Assembly: GCA_963762435.1 (NCBI GenBank)
Contig: CAVXLN010000030.1
Location: 124,001 to 188,000 of the forward strand
Source of the DNA: JAXDMU01 sp963762435
GTDB taxonomy: Bacteria; Pseudomonadota; Alphaproteobacteria; ATCC43930; CGMCC-115725
Length of the DNA: 64,000 nt
Direction: 5' to 3'
The notes beneath the pieces were generated by a model. It worked only from the letters and a program-made list of their open reading frames with translations. It was not told the origin of the DNA and did no database searches. Below, piece after piece: positions 1 to 9,382 of the stretch. Every line of letters begins with the position of its first letter. The stretch's first letter is position 1. A program made the translations under genes and the position numbers.

Positions 1-1
1 C

Positions 2-2197
2 GAGGCCGTGGTGCGCACGCTGGCCGCCGAACGGTCGCTTTTCCTGCTCGAGGTCGGGCCCGGCAATGTCCTGACCACGCTCGTGCGCGGCATCCTTGGC
101 AACGAGCTCGCGAAACATGCCACCTCGTCGCTGGCGAATCCCCGCCGGACCGACACCGATACGAAGACCCTGCTCGAGGCGGCCGGTCGTCTGTGGCTGG
201 CCGGTGTCCCTCTCGCCTGGACCGATATGGCGGCCGATGGTTCGCCCCGTCGCGTTCCGCTGCCGACTTATCCGTTCGAACGGAAGCGATATGTCGTCGA
301 ACCGGCGCCGGCGAGGGAGTTGGCCCAGGCGTCCGGCAATTCGGCGGCGCTGGGGGATGGCACAATCCGCACCTACCTGCCGACCTGGACACGGCATGAC
401 GCGCTGTCGGAGGGCGTTCCGCGCGCGCACGGCATTTGGCTGGTCCTGGGCGATGCCGGGGTACTGGCGTCGGCGGTTGCCGACGCGCTGCGGGCCGCCG
501 GAGCGAGACCGGTGCTGCTGGAGGCCGGCGACGTTGAAGGCGCGCTGCGCGATTTGAGCGCGTCCTCGGATGGTGTCGCCGGCGCGATCCTGCTCTCCGC
601 GAACGGCGGAGCGAATGCCGCGTGGGATTCAGAGGGATATAGGACGCTGATCGCTGTCGTCGCCGGCTTGTCGGCATGGGAGCGGAAAGAGCCGGCGCGC
701 GTTATCGTCGCGACCGCGCAATGTCAAAGCGTGATCGATGAGACGGTGACCAGGTCCGCTGCCGCTACGCTCTGCGGCGCCGTGCTGGCACTTCCCACCG
801 AGTTGCCCGGACTGGACATTCGCAATGTCGATCTTGATCTGCGTGACGAGGGGGCGGACATGACCGGCGCGGCTCACGCGTTAGTATGGGAAGCATGTTC
901 CGGCAGCACGGAGAGCTTCGTTGCCTATCGCCGGGAACGCCGATGGGTTCGCCGTTACGAGGCCGTCGATTTGGCGTCGGACAACACGCCAGATCTGCCG
1001 CTGAAGCGGGGGGGAGCGTACCTCATCACCGGCGGCCTGGGCGGCATCGGCCTCAAATTGGCGGCTTGGCTGGCCGGCACCGTGTCGGCGCGCCTGCTGC
1101 TGACCGCGCGGCGGCCATTGCCTGGGCGTGACGAGTGGGATGTGCTGCTGGCGCGATCGGCGGCGGATGATTGGCGCATTGCGGTGATCAGGTCGATCCG
1201 GGAAATCGAGGCGGCCGGTGGTGAAGTGATCACCTGGGCGGCTGATGCGACGGACGCTCATGCCATGGCGGAAGCGATCGACATGGCCGTCTCTCGCTGG
1301 GGCGCGCTGGATGGCGTGATTCATGCCGCCGGCATCCCGGGCGATGGCGCGATCGCGCTGCGTCAAACGGACGAGGAGGCTCGCAGGATCATTGCGCCGA
1401 AAGCGGATGGGTTGGCGGTTCTGGTCAGTCTGCTTGGCGACAAGCCGCTCGATTTCGTCGCCCTGATGAGTTCGATCAATTCCATCGTGGGTGCTCCCGG
1501 TGCCTGCGCATACAGCGCCGCGAACGCCGTGCTCGACGCATTCGTCGATAGTGCGGAGCGGCCGGCCGGATGGCGGCGCGTGCTGGCGATAAACTGGGGA
1601 GCGTGGCGCGAGGTCGGCATGGCGGCGAACCTTGTGGTGCCGGCGGCGCGACGTGCTGAGCGCGAAGCTCTCCTCCGTGCTGCGATCGCACCCGAAGCAG
1701 GCGTGGCAGCATTCGCCAGGATCCTCGCGTCGGGCCAACGGCGTGTCGTGGTGGCGAATTTCGACCTCGGCCAGGCGTTCGCGGTCTTGCGCAGACATCT
1801 GGATGCGGAGCGGGCAGCACGCGCCAACGCGGCTGAAGCGCCGGCGACCGGGCCCGGAGCGAAGCCGCCGGAGGTTTCGACGCGACCAGACCTGTCCAGC
1901 GCATTCGAGCCCCCCGCCACCGATACGGAAATTCGCCTCGTCGCGATCTGGGCCGAGCTGACCGGAATCGCGAATATCGGCGTGCATGACGATTTCTTCG
2001 AGCTTGGCGGCCATTCGCTGCTGGCGACCCGAGTGCTGGCACGAATAGGTGCCGTGCTGGGCGTCCGGTTGTCGTTGCGGGACGTATTCGACGCACCAAC
2101 CATCCGTCAATTGGCGGAACGAATTGGGGCTGCGGCAGGCCAGGGTTCGGGCACCGACGACGCGGCGTCGGACGAGCGCGAGGAAATTCTGATTTGA
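2..2197 (+). CDS. Type I modular polyketide synthase, C-terminal part (AT end-KR-ACP)
   Basis: The gene enters from the left edge, so its N-terminus is missing. The first ~100 residues are the end of an acyltransferase domain (EVGPGN) and the usual post-AT linker ending LPTYPFERKRY. A ketoreductase follows: a structural half at about 125-330, then a catalytic half with the NADPH motif GGLGGIG near 340 and the SSINS and YSAAN active-site segments near 490-505. An acyl carrier protein carries its phosphopantetheine Ser in GGHSLL near residue 670. There is no thioesterase. The last residues are acidic (DEREEILI), fitting a short docking peptide for the TubC-like domain that starts the next protein. 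No DH or ER is visible, so the module should leave a beta-hydroxy group. The stop codon overlaps the TTG start of the NRPS, so the two are translationally coupled. Confidence 0.93.
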   Translation, partial: EAVVRTLAAERSLFLLEVGPGNVLTTLVRGILGNELAKHATSSLANPRRTDTDTKTLLEAAGRLWLAGVPLAWTDMAADGSPRRVPLPTYPFERKRYVVEPAPARELAQASGNSAALGDGTIRTYLPTWTRHDALSEGVPRAHGIWLVLGDAGVLASAVADALRAAGARPVLLEAGDVEGALRDLSASSDGVAGAILLSANGGANAAWDSEGYRTLIAVVAGLSAWERKEPARVIVATAQCQSVIDETVTRSAAATLCGAVLALPTELPGLDIRNVDLDLRDEGADMTGAAHALVWEACSGSTESFVAYRRERRWVRRYEAVDLASDNTPDLPLKRGGAYLITGGLGGIGLKLAAWLAGTVSARLLLTARRPLPGRDEWDVLLARSAADDWRIAVIRSIREIEAAGGEVITWAADATDAHAMAEAIDMAVSRWGALDGVIHAAGIPGDGAIALRQTDEEARRIIAPKADGLAVLVSLLGDKPLDFVALMSSINSIVGAPGACAYSAANAVLDAFVDSAERPAGWRRVLAINWGAWREVGMAANLVVPAARRAEREALLRAAIAPEAGVAAFARILASGQRRVVVANFDLGQAFAVLRRHLDAERAARANAAEAPATGPGAKPPEVSTRPDLSSAFEPPATDTEIRLVAIWAELTGIANIGVHDDFFELGGHSLLATRVLARIGAVLGVRLSLRDVFDAPTIRQLAERIGAAAGQGSGTDDAASDEREEILI

Positions 2198-5100
2198 ACG
2201 CCAGTCAGCTCATGGCCCGATTACGCTCACTGGGCATCGATCTCGCTGCCTCGGAGGGACGTCTGCGCGTGACCGCGGCGCGCGGCGGGTTGACTGAAGA
2301 GCTCAAGCAGGCGATTGCGCAGCAGAAGCCGGAACTGCTCGAGCTATTGGCTCAGGAGGCGAGCGAGCCCTCCAAAGACCTGCTCCCCATCGCGCGCGAC
2401 GGCGCCTTGCCGCTGTCGTCCTTCCAGATGCGGCTTTGGGTGCTGCACCGGCTCGAACCCGACAGCACGGCTTACAATTTGGTGCTCTCGTGGCCGCATG
2501 CGGCGGAGGCGGACGCAACGGCGATCGAAGCTTTGATCCGTGCCGTGCTGCAGGAGAGCGAAATTCTGCGCGCCACCTTTCGCGACGACGGCACAGCACC
2601 AGGAATCCACCCGCTGGCGCCCGAGGCCGTTCTGATCAACGTGCGGGACATTCGCGGTCGGAGCGAAGCGGACCAGGATGCGGTGATCCGGGCCGACAGA
2701 ATGGCGGAGACGCGGACACCGTTCGACCTGGCGACCGAGGCGTCGACGCGCTGGACGCTCTATCGGGTCGCAGAGACGCGGTGGGTCATCCAGCTTGCGG
2801 CACACCACATCGCCGTGGACGAGTGGTCTCTCACGCTTCTGCGGCGCAGGATCGAAAGCCCCTGCGGGCAGCCTTTGTCGGCCCTTCAATATGCCGATTA
2901 CGCGGCGTGGCAAGCGCGCATCCAGGATCCGACCGCGATCCGCCACGAGCTTGCCTGGTGGGAGAACAAACTCGCCGGCATTCCTCAGCTCTCCACTTTC
3001 CCGACCGATCGGACGAGCAGCATTGGGGAAGGCGAGACGGGATCCACGCGTCCTTTCTCCTGGAGCGCGGAGCTCGTTGCCGAGCTTCGCCCCCTGATCC
3101 GCCGAGCCGGCGCCACGATCTACATGGCTCTGCTGGCGGTGTGCGCCGCCGTGCTTCGCGCGCATACCGGACAGGGTGATATCGTGCTCGGCAGCCCGAT
3201 GGGGACGCGCGAGCGCACCGAGTTCGAGACCATGCTTGGCCCCTTCGTGAACCTGCTTGTCCTGCGGCTCGAGCTCGATGACGATCCGAGCTTCATCGAG
3301 CTGCTGGGGCGCGCGCGCGGCGCCCTGCTCGACGCCTATGATCATCGCCAAGTCCCCTTCGAGATGCTTGTCGATCGGCTGGCCCCGCCCCGGTCGTTTG
3401 ACCGGCCGCCGCTCTGCCAGGTCGCGGTCGTGCTGCACAATGCGTCCGATGACAAGGCGCCGCCGATCTATAGCGGTGGTTCGATCTATGATCTGACTTG
3501 GTTCGCTCGCGAGGTCGAAGGGCGGATCGAAGGCTCGCTCGAATATCGCGCTGATCTCTACAATTCGTCGACGATCGACCGCATCATCAGCCACTTCGAG
3601 GCTTTTGTGCGCGCGGCTTTAAGCGATCCCGAACGCAGGCTCAGCCAGATATCCCTGCTGACCGCCGCCGAACGCCAGGTTTTGCTGACGAAGTTCAATG
3701 ACACGGGCCGGCATACCGATCGGGCCAGCGCTGCCGTGCAGTTCGAGCGCCAAGCCACAGCACGACCCGACAGGCCGGCGGTCGTCTTCGGTGGCGATGG
3801 GCTCAGCTACGGCGAGCTGAACCGGCGGGCCAACCAGCTTGCGCGGTTTCTGCGGGGGCGCGGCGTCGGCCGCGGCGCCCTGGTCGGTGTCGGCCTGGAA
3901 CGCTCGCTGGACATGGTCGTGGCCCTTCTCGGCGTGCAGAAGGCGGGTGCCGCCTATGTTCCGATCGACCCCCGATTCCCGGCAGAGCGGGTCCAGTTCA
4001 TGCTGGCCGACAGCGGCATCGTGGCGCTGATCACGCCTGAAGACAGTGCCGCGCGATTTGATCTGCCGGCCGGCGTTGCGGTGATCGATCTCGCGGCGGA
4101 GGCGGCGGCACTCGACGCGCTGGAAGCGTCGGACCTCGCCACGGATGTGGCACCGGAGGATATCGCCTACGTCATCTATACGTCGGGCTCGACCGGTCGG
4201 CCGAATGGCGTGGCCGTGTCGCACGGCGCGCTTGCCAATTTTCTTGGCGCGATGCTTTACCAGCCCGGGCTGCGCGATACCGATATCGTCGCCGCCGTGA
4301 CGACGATCTCGTTCGATATTGCTGCTTTGGAGCTCTACCTGCCGCTGATCGTGGGCGCTCGGATCGAACTGGTGTCGCATGATGTTGCGGCTGACGGTGC
4401 CGCACTGGCACGGCTTCTGTCCGAGTCCGGGGCAACGATGCTGCAGGCGACACCCACGACCTGGCGCCTGCTGATCGAGGCCGGCTGGCGCGCCCGCGAC
4501 GGTTTCCGGGCATTTTGCGGCGGCGAGAGCATGGCTCGAGATCTTGCCGACGCCTTGCTGGAAAATGTGCACGAGCTTTGGAACCTCTATGGTCCCACCG
4601 AGACGACCATCTGGTCGACGGCCGGGCGGGTCGAGCGCGACGGCGCTGCGATCAGCATCGGTCGCCCCATCGCCAACAATTCGGTTTACGTCCTCGATGC
4701 AGCGGGTGTTCCGACGGCGATCGGCATTCCAGGCGAGATTCATATTGGTGGCGATGGTGTCGCGGCCGGATATCACAATCGCCCCGAGCTGACCGCCGCG
4801 CGCTTCGTTCCGGACCCGTTTGCGGATAAGGCCGAGGCACGCCTGTACCGAACCGGCGACCTCGGATGCTGGAATGCCGACGGCCGCCTGTTCCACATGG
4901 GCCGGCTCGATCGCCAAGTGAAGTGTCGCGGCTTTCGCATCGAACTTGGCGAGATCGAAGCCGTGCTGCACGCGCACCCGGCCATAGCACGGGCGGTGGT
5001 GGTCGCGCGGAATTTGACGGACGAGCAGCCGCGGTTGATCGCCTACATCGTCTATCATCCGGCCAAGGATCTGACCGCCACCGAGGTGCGCCGGCATATC

Positions 5101-5484
5101 AGGCAGAGTTTGCCCGATTATATGGTGCCGTCGGGGTTCGTGACGCTCGATGCGTTGCCGATGACGCCGAACGGCAAGATCGATGTGCGTGCCTTGCCGG
5201 ACCCGTTCCGGAGCGTTGCTACGGGCGGCGGGTACGAGCCGCCGGCCCCGGGTTTGGAGCAACTCGTCGCCGAGGTCTGGCAGGAGGTGCTGCAGGCCGA
5301 TCGGGTCGGTGCGGATGACAATTTCTTCGAGATCGGCGGCAATTCGCTGCTCTCGCTCAGGGTCGTCACGAAGATCGAGGCGCGGGTGGGATGCCGCCTG
5401 CAGCCCCGTATCCTGTTTTTCCAGAACCTCCGCCAAGTCGCGGCCGCCGTGCGCCTGGCGGAGGCAAAGCTCGCATACAGCTGA
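2194..5484 (+). CDS. Nonribosomal peptide synthetase module (docking-C-A-PCP)
   Basis: This is one extender module of 1096 residues. Residues 1-55 are a TubC-type N-terminal docking domain. A condensation domain follows to about 490, with active site HHIAVDE at 204-210; the usual final Gly of HHxxxDG is Glu. The segment between this motif and QYADYA is some 10-15 residues shorter than usual. The adenylation domain is about 510-1005, with A3 reading TSGSTGRPNG (Lys of PKG replaced by Asn), LYGPTE, YRTGD and PNGKID. Aligned by eye to PheA, the specificity code reads DILQFGLIWK, close to the glycine code DILQLGLIWK as I remember it. A carrier domain has Ser1051 in GGNSLL. There is no thioesterase, so release must be done elsewhere. 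Start TTG at 2194 overlaps the PKS stop; the stop overlaps the next ATG. Confidence 0.93.
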   Translation: MNASQLMARLRSLGIDLAASEGRLRVTAARGGLTEELKQAIAQQKPELLELLAQEASEPSKDLLPIARDGALPLSSFQMRLWVLHRLEPDSTAYNLVLSWPHAAEADATAIEALIRAVLQESEILRATFRDDGTAPGIHPLAPEAVLINVRDIRGRSEADQDAVIRADRMAETRTPFDLATEASTRWTLYRVAETRWVIQLAAHHIAVDEWSLTLLRRRIESPCGQPLSALQYADYAAWQARIQDPTAIRHELAWWENKLAGIPQLSTFPTDRTSSIGEGETGSTRPFSWSAELVAELRPLIRRAGATIYMALLAVCAAVLRAHTGQGDIVLGSPMGTRERTEFETMLGPFVNLLVLRLELDDDPSFIELLGRARGALLDAYDHRQVPFEMLVDRLAPPRSFDRPPLCQVAVVLHNASDDKAPPIYSGGSIYDLTWFAREVEGRIEGSLEYRADLYNSSTIDRIISHFEAFVRAALSDPERRLSQISLLTAAERQVLLTKFNDTGRHTDRASAAVQFERQATARPDRPAVVFGGDGLSYGELNRRANQLARFLRGRGVGRGALVGVGLERSLDMVVALLGVQKAGAAYVPIDPRFPAERVQFMLADSGIVALITPEDSAARFDLPAGVAVIDLAAEAAALDALEASDLATDVAPEDIAYVIYTSGSTGRPNGVAVSHGALANFLGAMLYQPGLRDTDIVAAVTTISFDIAALELYLPLIVGARIELVSHDVAADGAALARLLSESGATMLQATPTTWRLLIEAGWRARDGFRAFCGGESMARDLADALLENVHELWNLYGPTETTIWSTAGRVERDGAAISIGRPIANNSVYVLDAAGVPTAIGIPGEIHIGGDGVAAGYHNRPELTAARFVPDPFADKAEARLYRTGDLGCWNADGRLFHMGRLDRQVKCRGFRIELGEIEAVLHAHPAIARAVVVARNLTDEQPRLIAYIVYHPAKDLTATEVRRHIRQSLPDYMVPSGFVTLDALPMTPNGKIDVRALPDPFRSVATGGGYEPPAPGLEQLVAEVWQEVLQADRVGADDNFFEIGGNSLLSLRVVTKIEARVGCRLQPRILFFQNLRQVAAAVRLAEAKLAYS

Positions 5485-6275
5485 TGAACCCATACTATTT
5501 CGGCACTCACGACAGACGGCTCTTCGGTATCCACGAAGCGGCGCAACGCTCCTTGGCCAGCCGTGGCGTCGTGCTGTGCCATCCTTGGGGGAACGAGTAT
5601 ATTCACGCTTACCGGGCGATGCGTCAGTTGGCGAAAATGCTCTCCGCCAGCGGCATTCACACCCTGCGGTTCGACTACTTCGGCACCGGCGAGTCCGACG
5701 GCGACACAACGATAGGTGACCTCAACGGATGGGAAGCCGACATCCAGGCGGCCATACAAGAGCTGAAAGACACAACCGAATCCCCGACGGTCTCGCTGGT
5801 CGGATTGCGTCTGGGTGCCACGCTCGCGGCCAACGTCGCAGTGCGGGCAGGTGCCGAGGTCAGCTCGCTCGTGCTCTGGGACCCTGTCGTGTCCGGCGTC
5901 GAATATCTCGCTGAAATGCAGCGCGCTGCTCGGACGGGATGGTTGCGGCCCCGGTCGGCGCCGGCGCGGCCGGCACATCGGGGCCGCGGCCATGAGATCA
6001 TGGGGTTCCCGCTGACGGAACCAGTGGCGGCGGCACTCACGCGGATCGATCTCGCGGCGCTGGCCCCCGCATTGCCGCAAAGGACACTCGTGGTGGTCTC
6101 GGAGCCCCTCGCCTCCCATGCGAGCTTCCAGCGCGCCCTCGATCAGCGGCAGCCCCCGCTTGCGATCGAACACATCGATAGTCCGCCGGGATGGATAGAG
6201 TGGCCCATCGATCATCCGATGGCGGGAACGGTGCCGGTCAAGGTCCTGCAACGGATCGTCGAGTGGCTGGCATGA
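5484..6275 (+). CDS. Alpha/beta hydrolase, exosortase-associated hydrolase 2-like, nucleophile replaced
   Basis: This 263-residue protein has an alpha/beta hydrolase fold: the HPWGNEY oxyanion region near 31, FDYFGTGESDG, and the nucleophile-elbow region. The elbow reads GLRLG, so Arg109 sits where GxSxG hydrolases have Ser. As I remember it, this GLRLGA motif is typical of the hydrolase 2 proteins seen with exosortase A systems (TIGR03101), so it looks like a family trait and not local damage. Ordinary serine hydrolysis is therefore doubtful. The start ATG overlaps the NRPS stop (ATGA), and the next gene overlaps in the same way, which ties it to the PKS-NRPS operon. I infer a role in release or maturation of the product, or a scaffolding role with the next protein. 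Confidence 0.82.
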   Translation: MNPYYFGTHDRRLFGIHEAAQRSLASRGVVLCHPWGNEYIHAYRAMRQLAKMLSASGIHTLRFDYFGTGESDGDTTIGDLNGWEADIQAAIQELKDTTESPTVSLVGLRLGATLAANVAVRAGAEVSSLVLWDPVVSGVEYLAEMQRAARTGWLRPRSAPARPAHRGRGHEIMGFPLTEPVAAALTRIDLAALAPALPQRTLVVVSEPLASHASFQRALDQRQPPLAIEHIDSPPGWIEWPIDHPMAGTVPVKVLQRIVEWLA

Positions 6276-7207
6276 ATGACCGGATTCACCATCAGGTCGT
6301 CATGATCGGCGCCAGGAAGACAATGGTCGGAACGGTGACGCAGCCCGTGAATTACGAGCCGGGCGACCGTCCGGTCTTCGTGATCTTGAATTCCGGGATC
6401 ATTCATCGCGTCGGCCACCACCGCATGTACGTGATACTCGCGCGCATGCTTGCCGAGGCCGGATATCAGGTGCTGAGATTCGATCTCTCCGGCATTGGCG
6501 ACAGTGAAAGCCGGGTGGACGGACTCCCGCCCCTCGAAGGAGTGCTCGCCGATGTGCGCGAAGCGGTCGAGTGGCTCGTCACCGCGCGGCGGGCGCAGAA
6601 AATCATTCTGGCCGGGCTATGCTCGGGGGCCGACCACTCGCTCATCTACGGGATTTCCGATCCGCGCGTTTGCGGGCTGGTGCTGCTTGATCCTTCCATT
6701 CCGCCGACCCGCGCCTACTATCTGCGCGACGTCCTGCGCCACCTGAGGCAGCCGCAGTCCTGGATCAACTTTGTCCTGGGTCGCGGCCGCCGCTGGAAGA
6801 AACTCCGCAGGTCGCTGGGTCTCGCCAGCAACGAACCTTGGGAGAACCATTGGTCTGATCTGGGCGACCCGGCGATCCGGAGCTTCCTGCAGAACGCCTA
6901 TCAGCGATCGATGGATCTGGGGATGCAGTGCTTGATGGTGTTCACGTCAGGCTTGGCGCATCAGCACAATTACCGGCATCAGATCCTCGATGCATTCCCG
7001 ACCGTTCCGTTCGGGGGCCGGCTCCGATTGGAATATTTTGCCGATTGCGACCACCTCTTTACCTCGGAGACCGATCGCAGCCGGCTCTTCGGCATGGTCA
7101 TGGCATGGGCTCAGGAAACGAGCTTCGCCGGACAGACCGGAACGGAAGCGAACCCGGATCAGGCGGTCGATCCGAACTCTCGGGACCGGATTTCGTACGA
7201 GGTCTGA
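6272..7207 (+). CDS. Alpha/beta hydrolase, exosortase-associated hydrolase 1-like, Cys at nucleophile position
   Basis: The 311-residue product resembles the hydrolase 1 partner (TIGR03100 type). FDLSGIGDSES is followed by an elbow GLCSG with Cys117 in the nucleophile position, and a late His lies in DCDHLFT. Cys in place of Ser is common in this family in my recollection, so a Cys-His-Asp triad acting on thioesters or esters is possible. Its ATG overlaps the stop of the preceding hydrolase, and both follow a module that lacks a thioesterase. Release of the PKS-NRPS chain by this pair is an inference. It is the last gene of the cluster inside this window. An alternative is a role in polysaccharide or lipid modification unrelated to the peptide. 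Confidence 0.82.
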   Translation: MNDRIHHQVVMIGARKTMVGTVTQPVNYEPGDRPVFVILNSGIIHRVGHHRMYVILARMLAEAGYQVLRFDLSGIGDSESRVDGLPPLEGVLADVREAVEWLVTARRAQKIILAGLCSGADHSLIYGISDPRVCGLVLLDPSIPPTRAYYLRDVLRHLRQPQSWINFVLGRGRRWKKLRRSLGLASNEPWENHWSDLGDPAIRSFLQNAYQRSMDLGMQCLMVFTSGLAHQHNYRHQILDAFPTVPFGGRLRLEYFADCDHLFTSETDRSRLFGMVMAWAQETSFAGQTGTEANPDQAVDPNSRDRISYEV

Positions 7208-7240
7208 CCGGTGCCGGGATCTGCCTAAGCGCGTGAATGC

Positions 7241-7897
7241 GTGCGGGGAGGGCGCGTGGGTTCGATCTCTGAGTTTGCGCTGTTCCGGGCGATCGTCAAT
7301 TCCGGCGGAATAACTGCAGCCGCTCTGGCGCTCCAATCGTTCCCGGCGGCAGTCAGTCGTCGGCTTTCAGCGCTGGAAGCAAAGCTGGGCGTGCGGCTCG
7401 CGGATCGGAGCTCGCGGCGATTTCGGCTGACCGACGAGGGGCTGCTGCTGTACGAGCGCAGTCGCTCGATCCTCGATCAGGTCCGCGATGCCGAGGCCGA
7501 GGTCGCATTCCGGGGCGGGGCGGCCCGCGGCCTGCTCAAGGTTGGTGCCCCCTCGGATCTGGGGCGACCTCATCTAGCACCGGTCCTCGCGAGCTTCGTG
7601 GCTCAGCATTGCGACCTCGTACTGCGGTTCGGTCTGCCGAATGATCCCGGCATGATCGCGCGCAAGATCGCCACCACGACCCAGATTGTCGTTGCCGCAC
7701 CTTCCTACATCGCACGGCACGGCGTCCCCGGCTCACCGGAAGATTTGAGGCATCATAGCTGCCTGCGGCTGGCTCGCCGCCACCGGCTGATCGACCTCTG
7801 GCGCTTTCGCCGAGGCGATGAGCCGGTCGAGATCCAGGTCACCGGCAGCCTGCCGACCACCTCGATTTCCAGATATGAGGAAGGCGGCTCGCCTTAA
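7241..7897 (+). pseudogene. LysR-family transcriptional regulator, C-terminally truncated
   Basis: The N-terminal winged helix is intact (FRAIVNSGGITAAALAL, RRLSALEAKLGVRL), and the start of the inducer-binding domain follows. The frame stops at 218 residues where LysR proteins are normally about 300. It runs well up to ...IQVTGSLPTT, then goes into an unrelated SISRYEEGGSP tail. The second half of the effector domain is missing, and the next gene begins 36 bp later. Start is GTG at 7241 or GTG at 7256. This looks like a remnant cut at a rearrangement joint at the edge of the PKS-NRPS cluster. A shortened protein that still binds DNA cannot be excluded. Confidence 0.65.
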
Positions 7898-7933
7898 GAG
7901 CATATTGATCTCGCAATCTTCTGGAGGTTCATC

Positions 7934-9232
7934 ATGCCGGCCGACAAGCTACATCCCGAGACCATCGTCCTTCATGCCGGCTGGCGTGCCGATCCGACCA
8001 ACGGCGCCGTCGCGCCGCCGATCTACCAGACCACCTCGTACCAGTTCCGCGACACGGAACATGCGGCCAACCTGTTCGCGCTCAAGGAACTGGGCAGCAT
8101 CTACACGCGCATCGGCAACCCGACGACCGACATATTGGAGCAGCGCATCGCGGCGCTCGAAGGCGGTGCCGCAGCACTCGCCTTGGCGTCGGGGCAGGCC
8201 GCGTCCGCCTTCGCGCTCCAGACCCTGGCGCGGGTCGGCGACAATGTCGTCAGCTCGACCGATCTCTATGGCGGCACCTGGAACCTGTTCGCCAATACGC
8301 TCAAGGATCAGGGCATCGAGGTTCGCTTCGTCGATCCGGCCGATCCCGAGGCGTTCCGGCGGGCGACCGACGATCGCACACGCGCCTATTACGCCGAGAC
8401 CTTGCCCAATCCCAAGCTCGCGGTGTTTCCGATCGCCGAAGTCGCCGCGATCGGCCGCGAATTCGGCATTCCGCTCATCGTCGACAATACGGCCACGCCG
8501 ATCCTGTGCCGCCCGCTCGACCATGGGGCGGCCATCGTCGTCTACTCGACCACCAAATATATCGGTGGTCACGGCACCTCGATCGGCGGAATCATCGTCG
8601 ATGGCGGCAATTTCGACTGGGCCCGCTTTCCCGACCGGCAGCCGCTGCTGAACACGCCCGATCCCAGCTATCACGGTGCGGTCTGGGTCGAGGCGGTGAA
8701 GCCGCTGGGGCCGATCGCCTATATCATCCGCGCCCGCGTCGTCCTACTGCGCGACCTTGGATCGGCGCTGTCGCCCTTCAACGCGTTTCAGACGCTGCAA
8801 GGGCTAGAGACGCTGCCGTTGCGCATCACGCGCCATTGCGAAAACACCTCTGCCGTGGCGGATTTCCTGGCCGGACGGCCCGAAGTGGAGCGCGTCATCC
8901 ACCCGTCGAAACAGACCGGTGCCGTCCGTGACCGGGCCGAGCGCTATCTCAAGGGCGGCTTCGGCGGCCTGGTCGGTTTCGAATTGAGCGGCGGTGCCGA
9001 GGCCGGGCGCCGCTTCATCGACAATCTGAAGCTCTTCTATCATGTCGCCAATATCGGCGATGCGCGTAGCCTGGCGATCCACCCGGCCTCGACCACGCAT
9101 TCGCAGCTTTCGGCCGAAGACCAGCTTTCGACCGGCGTCTCGCCCGGCTATGTCCGCCTGTCGATCGGGCTGGAGCATATCGACGACATCCTGGCCGATC
9201 TCACTCAGGCCCTTGATGCGGCGGCCGGCTAA
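7934..9232 (+). CDS. metY: O-acetylhomoserine sulfhydrylase (aminocarboxypropyltransferase)
   Basis: This PLP enzyme makes homocysteine (or a related thioether) from O-acetyl-L-homoserine and sulfide or methanethiol. The 432 residues match the Cys/Met metabolism PLP family along their full length. Visible are YQTTSYQF, YTRIGNPT, LASGQAA, DNTATPI and the PLP-binding Lys208 in YSTTKYIGGHG. The C-terminus has HPASTTHSQL and the VRLSIGLE ending typical of MetY over MetB/MetC. The ribosome site CTGGAGG precedes the ATG by 7 bases. It has no operon partner on its strand. A sulfite/sulfonate exporter and a flavin monooxygenase nearby suggest an organosulfur locus. An AT-rich CATATTGATC lies 24 bases before the start. 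Confidence 0.93.
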   Translation: MPADKLHPETIVLHAGWRADPTNGAVAPPIYQTTSYQFRDTEHAANLFALKELGSIYTRIGNPTTDILEQRIAALEGGAAALALASGQAASAFALQTLARVGDNVVSSTDLYGGTWNLFANTLKDQGIEVRFVDPADPEAFRRATDDRTRAYYAETLPNPKLAVFPIAEVAAIGREFGIPLIVDNTATPILCRPLDHGAAIVVYSTTKYIGGHGTSIGGIIVDGGNFDWARFPDRQPLLNTPDPSYHGAVWVEAVKPLGPIAYIIRARVVLLRDLGSALSPFNAFQTLQGLETLPLRITRHCENTSAVADFLAGRPEVERVIHPSKQTGAVRDRAERYLKGGFGGLVGFELSGGAEAGRRFIDNLKLFYHVANIGDARSLAIHPASTTHSQLSAEDQLSTGVSPGYVRLSIGLEHIDDILADLTQALDAAAG

Positions 9233-9266
9233 GCACAATATATTACGCATACGGACAACATATTGA

Positions 9267-9295
9267 CTCGACCTTGGGGGTCGGCTAAGGTCGAG
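9267..9295 (+). terminator. Hairpin after metY, possible terminator
   Basis: The arms CTCGACCTT (9267-9275) and AAGGTCGAG (9287-9295) form a perfect 9-bp stem with an 11-base G-rich loop, 35 bp after the metY stop. No T-run follows, so termination would be weak or Rho-assisted. Confidence 0.4.
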
Positions 9296-9362
9296 CCGTT
9301 CTCTCCGGAGAATCGCGGGAATTTGAAGGGCAGCTTGCGCCGCGACACCAAACGCTAAAGCG

Positions 9363-9382
9363 CCACGGGGTAACTCCCGTGG
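9363..9382. other. Perfect 7-bp hairpin in the leader of the small ORF
   Basis: The arms CCACGGG and CCCGTGG flank GTAACT. It lies 160 bp upstream of the small gene at 9543 and has no T-run. It may be part of a structured RNA leader; the function is unknown. Confidence 0.35.
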
